Source: Phycisphaera sp. (lineage in GTDB: Bacteria > Planctomycetota > Phycisphaerae > Phycisphaerales > Phycisphaeraceae). Taken from it: a DNA stretch of 55,757 nt. How positions within the stretch are numbered: the stretch's first letter is position 1; each line of letters opens with the position of its first letter. The notes below the pieces were generated by a model. The model was not told where the DNA came from, searched no databases, and was given only the letters and a program-made list of their open reading frames with translations. Shown piece after piece: positions 7,901 to 13,376 of the stretch. Location: positions 1-55,757 of the forward strand of contig WGMF01000018.1 of the NCBI GenBank assembly GCA_016125215.1, written 5' to 3'. The translations under genes and the position numbers were made by a program.

Positions 7901-10559
7901 CGCCTGCACCAACCTCGACGACTGGGGCCTGAAGGACCCGCACAAGCTCGACTTCGGTTACTTCGACCACGCCTTCGACACCGAGCGTGAAAAGCCCTAC
8001 ACCGTGTGGAAGGTCGCGCACGAGGGCCTCGACGCCGACGCCACCAAAGTCACCGCCGCCCCCGGAAAGGTCGCGCCCGAGATCGCCCAGCGCGAGGTCG
8101 AATGGGAGCACATGGACCTCGAACGCAGGCCGTGGCTCTACAACAAGCTGCACAACACCCGCGTCTACGACCGGGGCAAGACCAGCATCGAAGGCAAGAT
8201 GACCGACAGCCTCCAGACCATGGACCCCGGTCGGCCCTACGACAAGCTCAAGATGCCCAAGTTCTTCCTCACGGACGAACAGGTCCGCGCTCTGGTGACC
8301 TTTGTCACCAGCATCCGCAAGCCGCTCGTTTCGCCGACCATGCAGGCCGACACGGTCAGCCAAACCAAGATGAAGCTCATCCGCGGCAGGCAGATGGCCA
8401 CGATGTACAACTGCTACGGCTGCCACAACATCGAGGGCAACAACCCGCGCATCTGGCAGTATTCCGATGTCTTCAACGCCGACGGGTCGTTCAACTTCGA
8501 CGTGCTCAACAACGAGCCGCCGCGCCTTGTCGGCCAGGGCGCCAAGACCCAGCCCGACTGGCTGACCTACTTCTTCCAGAACGTCCACCCCATCCGACCC
8601 TGGCTCAAGGTCCGCATGCCCAGCTTCTTTGAGAATGACGAAGAGGCGGTCAAGCACACCACCGCGCTGGCGGATTATTTTGCCTCCTGGTCCCAGCTCC
8701 ACGCCAAGCCCATGAACAAGTGGGTCGGCAAGGTCGAGGATTACCGCAAGTCCGTCCCGCCCGACGCGGCGTGGTGGGCCGCGCCAAACATCGCCACCGA
8801 GATCGGGCACCTGCACGATTTTGCCGTCAGGTTCGCGCTGGCCAAGGCCTCCGAACTCGACCCGCGCCAGACGCCCAGCATCGAAGAGCAGCGCACCAAG
8901 TGGGAACGTGTGCTCAAGGACGTGAGCTTCCTGGCCAAGGATTACGACATCCAATACCCCTTCGCGGGCAACCCCCGGCCCGACCCGTCGCCCGAACGCT
9001 TTGCCCGTGGTGAAGCCCTCTTCAACGAGCTGCGCTGCTACCAGTGCCACGCCTTCGGCGACGAAGAGGTCCTCAAGAAACTCTGGCTACTCGACAACCC
9101 CCCCGGAAACCCCGCCCCCGGAAGTGAGCCGGGACAAACGGCCCCTTCGGATGATTACGGTTACGACGACGCCGGCGCTACCCCCGCACCGGCAACTCCC
9201 GCACAGGCCCCGGCAGCCTCGGCGGATGACTACGGCTACGGCGACGAACCCGCCAAGCCCGCCGCCGCGTCGAGCGATGACTCGGGCTACGGCGACGATT
9301 CGGGTTACGGAGACCAAACCCCCACCGAGACGAAGCCCACCGCCCCGATGGTCGAGCTCGACCCGCAGATCAACCACCCCGCGCTGCGCAATTACTCCGC
9401 GCCTAACTTGTTGTTAGCCTCCCAACGCCTGCAGTGGAACTGGGTCAACGACTGGCTGCAGGAGCCCAACACCATGCAGCCGGGCACGAAGATGCCGCAG
9501 TGGTTTGCCGACGGCAACTCGGCGTTCCAGAAATACCCCGAAGCCCTCAAGGACGAACGCCACGCGATGTTCGGGTACACCGGCCTCGAACAGCGCAAGG
9601 TGCTGATGGACTTCATCTACGCCTCGGGCCTGCGTCACTACACGCCGGGCGAGGAACGCCTCTGGGGCCAGGAAAAGACCGCGATCGAACTCAAGCCCCT
9701 CGAAAAGCCCAAGGGTCTGGATCAACCCGGTACCGCCGGCCAGACCGGGACGGGTGAAACCGCAACCGCCGCGTCGTCTGGCGAGTCCAAACCCGCCGAG
9801 GTCAAGAAGCCCGAGCCTGTCAAGAAACACGAAGAGCCGACCGTCTCCTCGATCGAACTGCCCGAGGGCACGAGCGCCGCATACGACGGCCCCGCGCTCA
9901 ACGGTCACAAGACGCGCGTCGTCGGCGTGGTGAAATGGGCCGGCCCGCCGCAGCGCCGCACGCCCATCAACATGGCTGCGGACAAGTATTGCCTGAGCCA
10001 GCACAAGACCGCCCCTCCGATGGAAGAGAAGTTTGTCAGTGGCCCGGACAACACGGTCCGCAACGTGCTGGTTCATGTTGTGGCCGGCCTGCCCGACGGC
10101 GGGTCGTACGACATCCCCGAGGCGTTGAAGAATCCTGAGATCGACCAGCAGGGCTGCGTCTACACACCGCACGTGCTGGGCATGGTGGCCGGCCAGGAGC
10201 TGGTCATCAAGAACGGCGACAGCACGCTTCACAACGTGAACATGAAGAGCCAGAACAACGGCGCGATGAACGAGGGCATGCCGGTGGCGGGCATGGTCAT
10301 CAACCGTGTGCTTTCCAAGCCCGAGATCGGCGTGACGTTCAAGTGCGATGTCCACCCGTGGATGGGCGGGTATGTCCATGTCATGCCCAACCCGTTCTTC
10401 GCGGTCAGCGACGTGGAGGGTCGCTTTGAGATTGTCGGCCTCCCGCCGGGCAAGTACACGCTCCAAGCCCTGCAGGAGCAGGCGTCGATCAAGCCTGTGA
10501 CGTTTGATGTCGAGGTCGTCGAGGGCCAGACGGTCCGTGGCGACGTGGCGTTGAAGTAG
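4962..10559 (+). CDS. Giant membrane-anchored octahaem cytochrome c fused to a cupredoxin
   Basis: The protein has 1865 residues. An N-terminal membrane anchor (about 14-36) is followed by a long charged coiled coil (about 60-210). Eight CxxCH haem c motifs start at residues 257, 452, 630, 659, 774, 966, 1151 and 1359. A linker of Asp-Tyr-Gly and Ala-Pro repeats (about 1390-1465) is followed by a cytochrome-like tail with a possible Met ligand (GTKMPQW). The C-terminus (about 1650-1865) is a cupredoxin with a plausible type 1 copper set His1757, Cys1795, His1798, Met1801 (motif CDVHPWM) and a carboxypeptidase-regulatory-like beta end. Segments such as GCVNCHSV and FRPTTKMPHYF resemble membrane-bound monohaem c subunits repeated in tandem. 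It is likely an extracytoplasmic electron conduit to the oxidase encoded just downstream; substrate and partner are inferred, not shown. Confidence 0.85.
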   Translation: MPVPTQTFYNIKKLNVIFALSAVALLLCSFWLIMADYNRPWRGYQQQAKAWNVAMTEDALRRTRTIAFEKELDAVNQDIVRIEQGLDQKKIAELEAQVQEKQMQNKENDLPRAALKGQIGPLTQQIERASLEFGDDSDEVKKLRNELADVTTQYNEKDRQYTDNALAIADLGSRLNALRAKLADAQKEKTSLTRKRDALVEQLNKLNPDSALTRLAGVLRDAPMLNWFNPAEGVKQVVVPDVRMDLNFLTIETTDRCQTCHVNIDDPAFDRDNIIDFLERQIAREEEQDVDSIDHPVAGIDFWTNAVNAAVASGSLKESAVQTIRNNTADALTRLHEAAGDKKQITADGLDGELYAILTRGDTGDKVTRAQWYAVLNNYLDDLSNLVRQDLGEESYKQFRELYRVALTERYNTHRLESGDKPLTISPIQLAHPDLARYVHPDSTHPMKTMGCTVCHEGSGQETEFEHTAHEPREIWVDAQTGSPIPETLIREVGKRGDIERTLRSSGTVAKAQPVNPDAASIILAKLETPAQADEAHEEHNGRQASSASHNAIGYTQDDINLNSPGEPAPFAPEHPPHGDSALYFNPATGKLQLAVRQEKRWEKEFGWSPVHFMHWEKPMHRLPYVESSCNKCHTEVFDIRDEAPTLFEGRRLFAQLGCVNCHSVDDLTNDADIKKVGPSLVHVKDKLSPQMVANWVWAPKAFRPTTKMPHYFMLENNSSPVDILRTRTEVTAMAYYLEHSTPAEGTPAFEPETPPETLGDPARGRALFTQVGCQACHVNLEESGQKWITDDLVERTGVTTAEALDEYKKMSYNQRGMYAKQYLEDKLEMTGPELSGVGTKLLAHRTPEQARTWLYSWLRHPRHYSSYTIMPSFRLDERDASDMAAYLLSMQRPTGEGDYTVEPFGFDDEGNPALDEASNVMLDKLLVILKAPQSSEDMATEEVKGMQTDEKLDFLGRKMIANYGCNGCHLINGFENASSACTNLDDWGLKDPHKLDFGYFDHAFDTEREKPYTVWKVAHEGLDADATKVTAAPGKVAPEIAQREVEWEHMDLERRPWLYNKLHNTRVYDRGKTSIEGKMTDSLQTMDPGRPYDKLKMPKFFLTDEQVRALVTFVTSIRKPLVSPTMQADTVSQTKMKLIRGRQMATMYNCYGCHNIEGNNPRIWQYSDVFNADGSFNFDVLNNEPPRLVGQGAKTQPDWLTYFFQNVHPIRPWLKVRMPSFFENDEEAVKHTTALADYFASWSQLHAKPMNKWVGKVEDYRKSVPPDAAWWAAPNIATEIGHLHDFAVRFALAKASELDPRQTPSIEEQRTKWERVLKDVSFLAKDYDIQYPFAGNPRPDPSPERFARGEALFNELRCYQCHAFGDEEVLKKLWLLDNPPGNPAPGSEPGQTAPSDDYGYDDAGATPAPATPAQAPAASADDYGYGDEPAKPAAASSDDSGYGDDSGYGDQTPTETKPTAPMVELDPQINHPALRNYSAPNLLLASQRLQWNWVNDWLQEPNTMQPGTKMPQWFADGNSAFQKYPEALKDERHAMFGYTGLEQRKVLMDFIYASGLRHYTPGEERLWGQEKTAIELKPLEKPKGLDQPGTAGQTGTGETATAASSGESKPAEVKKPEPVKKHEEPTVSSIELPEGTSAAYDGPALNGHKTRVVGVVKWAGPPQRRTPINMAADKYCLSQHKTAPPMEEKFVSGPDNTVRNVLVHVVAGLPDGGSYDIPEALKNPEIDQQGCVYTPHVLGMVAGQELVIKNGDSTLHNVNMKSQNNGAMNEGMPVAGMVINRVLSKPEIGVTFKCDVHPWMGGYVHVMPNPFFAVSDVEGRFEIVGLPPGKYTLQALQEQASIKPVTFDVEVVEGQTVRGDVALK

Positions 10560-10576
10560 AAGAAACGGGCAATCCC

Positions 10577-11077
10577 ATGGCGCAGTCCCTGAAAAACCTT
10601 CACCCGAAAAGGTGGGATATCCCCGTCCTGGTGGTTTTGTCCCTGGCGGCGTTGTCGGTCTCCCTTTACCTGCCGTTCATCCGCGTGGACAAGCTGATTT
10701 TCTTCAAAGACGAATACACCCTGCCACACAGCATCGCGGTGATGTGGTCGTCCAGGAATTACTTTCTGGCGATCGTGATCCTGCTCTTTTCGATCCTGTT
10801 CCCGTATGCCAAGCTCGTCACGCTGGGCGTGGTGTGGTTCTGGCGGATGGAAGAACAAGACCGCGACAAGGCGCTGCACTGGCTGGCGGTGCTGGGCAAG
10901 TGGTCGATGCTCGATGTGTTTGTCGTGGCGCTGGTGATTGTGCTCACGCAGTCCAAGGGCGGCGTGGAGGCCAGACCGCGGCCGGGCATCTACGTCTTTG
11001 CCGGTGCGATCATGGTGTCGATGGTTGTCACGATGATGATCCAGCGGATCGCGGGCTCGATCCACAAGTGTTCGTAA
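10577..11077 (+). CDS. PqiA-family integral membrane protein
   Basis: 166 residues with four predicted membrane helices (near 17-37, 59-83, 98-120 and 133-155). The pattern of SLYLPFIRVDKLIFFKDEYTL, then SSRNYFLAIVILLFSILFPYAKL and GKWSMLDVFVVALVIVL is that of the paraquat-inducible protein A family (compare the conserved G-WSM-DVF segment). Family members are membrane proteins linked to lipid transport or envelope stress; a role here is unknown. It begins 17 bp after the octahaem gene and is probably cotranscribed with it. A small hairpin at 11090-11105 follows. Confidence 0.8.
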   Translation: MAQSLKNLHPKRWDIPVLVVLSLAALSVSLYLPFIRVDKLIFFKDEYTLPHSIAVMWSSRNYFLAIVILLFSILFPYAKLVTLGVVWFWRMEEQDRDKALHWLAVLGKWSMLDVFVVALVIVLTQSKGGVEARPRPGIYVFAGAIMVSMVVTMMIQRIAGSIHKCS

Positions 11078-11089
11078 AGCCGCGATCAG

Positions 11090-11110
11090 AGTGTCACAAG
11101 ACACTTTAAT
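11090..11110 (+). terminator. Short hairpin after the PqiA-like gene
   Basis: AGTGTC-ACAA-GACACT followed by TTAAT: a 6-bp stem with a weak T tract. It may be a leaky terminator separating the first two genes from the cupredoxin gene. Confidence 0.4.
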
Positions 11111-11122
11111 CGTAACTTCCCC

Positions 11123-11144
11123 CGTGAAAACATCACGATAGAAT
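11123..11144 (+). promoter_or_regulatory. Possible promoter with overlapping inverted repeat, cupredoxin gene
   Basis: TAGAAT at 11139-11144 is a good -10 box, with no clear -35. Just upstream CGTGA-AAACA-TCACG (11123-11137) is an inverted repeat of operator type. A start near 11151 would give an 88-nt leader. Confidence 0.35.
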
Positions 11145-11238
11145 GTCGCATCCCGTTGGGCGGGATGGACCTTGCGACGCACGGTGTGTCACAAGGTGGA
11201 CGCGAACCCGTTCTGTGATGAAAACAGGAGTACATGCG

Positions 11239-12036
11239 ATGGCGTTTCATGGAAGTCGTTTGGCCACGGTCGGCGTGATGGGTCTGGCAATCGTGATGGG
11301 TTGGAACCTGCAAAGCCCGACCGCGCGAGCGGAAGAGGGCAAGACATTTGAAACAAACGTCGGCGGCGTCGAGGGCGCGGGCGGTTCGATCACAGGCAAG
11401 GTCACGTTCAACGGTGAACAGAAGCCCCGCCGACCGATCAACATGGCCGCGGACAAATACTGCCTCGGTGCCCACACCTCTCCGCCGCAGGAAGAAAAAT
11501 ACGTCTTCGGCAAGGACAACGCGCTGGTCAATGTCTTCGTCTGGGTCAGCAAGGGTGCCCCGACAGGCGGCACACCCATCCACGAAGCCGAGGTCGACCA
11601 GCAGGGCTGCGTCTATGTCCCGCACGTGGTCGGCGTGGTGACCGACCGTGAGTTCAAGATCCTCAACGGCGACTCGACGCTGCACAACGTCAACTTCAAG
11701 AGCAACGACAACGGCACGATGAACGAGGGCATGCCGGTCAAGGGCATGGAGATCACCAAGAAGTTTTCCAAGGAAGAGATCGGCGGGACCGCGACGCTCA
11801 AGTGCGACGTCCACCCGTGGATGCAGGCCTACCTGCAGGTCGTCTCGCATCCTTACTTTGCCGTGACGCAGGAAGACGGCACCTTCACCATCAAGGGCCT
11901 GCCGCCCGGTGATTACGAGGTTTCCGTGTGGCACGAGCTCAAGGTCTTCAAGCCCGACCAGAACGCGGTCAAAGTCACCGTTGAAGAGGGCAAGGCCGCC
12001 GAGGTCAACTTCGTCTTCAGCCCGCCCGGCAAGTGA
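11239..12036 (+). CDS. Exported cupredoxin (type 1 copper protein)
   Basis: 265 residues: a signal peptide (MAFHGSRLATVGVMGLAIVMG, cleavage probably after the TARA segment) and a cupredoxin with probable copper ligands His149, Cys189, His192 and Met195 (CDVHPWM). A short carboxypeptidase-regulatory-like C-terminal domain (FAVTQEDGTFTIKGLPPGDYEVSVWHE) follows. It closely parallels the C-terminal domain of the octahaem protein, sharing the RRPINMAADKYC, DQQGC and NDNGTMNEGMPV segments. The start is set by AGGAG 8 nt before ATG 11239. It is likely a soluble or anchored electron carrier between the octahaem protein and CoxB. Confidence 0.8.
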   Translation: MAFHGSRLATVGVMGLAIVMGWNLQSPTARAEEGKTFETNVGGVEGAGGSITGKVTFNGEQKPRRPINMAADKYCLGAHTSPPQEEKYVFGKDNALVNVFVWVSKGAPTGGTPIHEAEVDQQGCVYVPHVVGVVTDREFKILNGDSTLHNVNFKSNDNGTMNEGMPVKGMEITKKFSKEEIGGTATLKCDVHPWMQAYLQVVSHPYFAVTQEDGTFTIKGLPPGDYEVSVWHELKVFKPDQNAVKVTVEEGKAAEVNFVFSPPGK

Positions 12037-12054
12037 AATCCAAACCGCACATCC

Positions 12055-12088
12055 CGGGAGGGTGGCCCGTCGCCCTCCCGATTTTTCT
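12055..12088 (+). terminator. Intrinsic terminator between cupredoxin gene and coxB
   Basis: CGGGAGGG (12055-12062), a 10-nt loop, CCCTCCCG (12073-12080), then ATTTTTCTT. This should end or attenuate transcription before coxB and set a higher level of the cupredoxin than of the oxidase subunits. Confidence 0.75.
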
Positions 12089-12116
12089 TCCCGTCTGAAT
12101 CCCAAGGAGACCGATC

Positions 12117-13133
12117 TTGAAAGGTCGACGGCTTATCTCTATCCCCCCGGTTGTCTGGTCGCTGGCGTGTGCAGTGGTGCTGGGCCTCTCCACCGTGGCC
12201 TGGGCACAGGGCACGGGCGACGCGGTCGAAACATTCCCCAAGACCACGTACTGGCTGCCCCCGGCCGTGTCCGAATCCGCCAGGCAGGTCGATACGCTCT
12301 TTGACGGCGTGCTCATCCTCACGACCGTCGTGTGCGTCGGCGTCTTCGTGCTGCTGCTGCTCTTTGCTTTCCGTTACCGTTTCCAGGCCGACCGAAGGGC
12401 AACATTCATCCACGGCAACAACAAGCTCGAAACCGTCTGGACGCTCATCCCCGCGTTCATCCTCGTCGGCATCACCTCGCTGAGCCAATCGACGTGGTCG
12501 AGCATCAAGACCCCCTTCACGCCCCCCTCGACCAAGCAGGTCCAGGACGGTGAGGTCGCGGAGCTGCGCGTCGTCGGCAGGCAGTTCAAGTGGTACTTCC
12601 AATACCCCGGCAAAGACGGAAAGCTCGGCCCGATCGACCCGAACATCGTCAAGGCCAGCGGGTCGCCCGAAGAGCAGATCGGCCTGGACCGCTCCAACCC
12701 CGACGCCAAGGACGACTTTGTCAGTGTCCAGATGGTCGTGCCTGTTCATCGCATGATCTACATCCACCTCCAGAGCGTCGACGTGCTGCACAGCTTCTAC
12801 CTGCCCGATTTCCGCATCAAGCAGGACGCCGTGCCGGGGTTGATCGGCAAGGTCTGGCTCAAGTCTGACAAGACCAGCGGCCAGGTCATGGGCGTCGCAC
12901 CCGATAGCCCGTTGCAGTCGATCGACAACGCCACGTTCCAGTTTGTCACGATCTCCGAAGCCAAGCCCTTCGACATCGTCTGTGCCGAGCTTTGTGGGCA
13001 GGGCCACTACACGATGCGCGGCGCGATGTACGTCGTCACGGACGAGGAGTACCGCAAGTTCCTCGACATCGAAGAAAAGAACGTCACGCCCCAGACGGGC
13101 ACCGACACCCAAACGGATGACGCGGGGTACTGA
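12117..13133 (+). CDS. coxB: Cytochrome c oxidase subunit II (CuA-bearing)
   Basis: Carries the binuclear CuA centre that takes electrons from cytochrome or copper donors. There is an N-terminal signal-like segment, two membrane helices (about 62-86 and 101-122), then the cupredoxin domain with VVGRQFKWYFQYPG, HSFYLPDFRIKQDAVPG and the CuA loop CAELCGQGHYTM (two Cys, His, Met). It carries no fused cytochrome c domain. An extra acidic stretch precedes the CuA loop (KTSGQVMGVAPDSPLQ). TTG is used as start, with AGGAG 7 nt upstream. Length is 338 residues. Confidence 0.93.
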   Translation: MKGRRLISIPPVVWSLACAVVLGLSTVAWAQGTGDAVETFPKTTYWLPPAVSESARQVDTLFDGVLILTTVVCVGVFVLLLLFAFRYRFQADRRATFIHGNNKLETVWTLIPAFILVGITSLSQSTWSSIKTPFTPPSTKQVQDGEVAELRVVGRQFKWYFQYPGKDGKLGPIDPNIVKASGSPEEQIGLDRSNPDAKDDFVSVQMVVPVHRMIYIHLQSVDVLHSFYLPDFRIKQDAVPGLIGKVWLKSDKTSGQVMGVAPDSPLQSIDNATFQFVTISEAKPFDIVCAELCGQGHYTMRGAMYVVTDEEYRKFLDIEEKNVTPQTGTDTQTDDAGY

Positions 13134-13159
13134 TCCCCCGATCTCTCATAAGAAGAACA

Positions 13160-13321
13160 TCCGCAGATGACGCAGATCAATCGCAATAAGATTAACCACC
13201 GAGACACCGAGGACACCGAGTAAGACAGGTTAAACCCAAAAAACTCTTCTCGGTGGCCCCGGTGTCTCGGTGGTTTGAATATGAATCGGCATCTGTGAAA
13301 TCTGCGAAATCTGCGGTTACG
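13160..13321. repeat. Nested inverted element D between coxB and coxA
   Basis: Outer arms: CCGCAGATGACGCAGATC (about 13161) and its inverse ATCTGCGAAATCTGCGG (about 13299-13316). Inside them lies a second pair of a different family: ACCACCGAGACACCGAGGAC (13195-13220) and its inverse ending CGGTGTCTCGGTGGT (13249-13275). It fills most of the 243-bp coxB-coxA spacer, which contains no gene. Confidence 0.8.
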
Positions 13322-13376
13322 GATCGTTAGCCCCGAAGATGCACACGCGCAACACTCGACCCAGGATTTACGAAAT

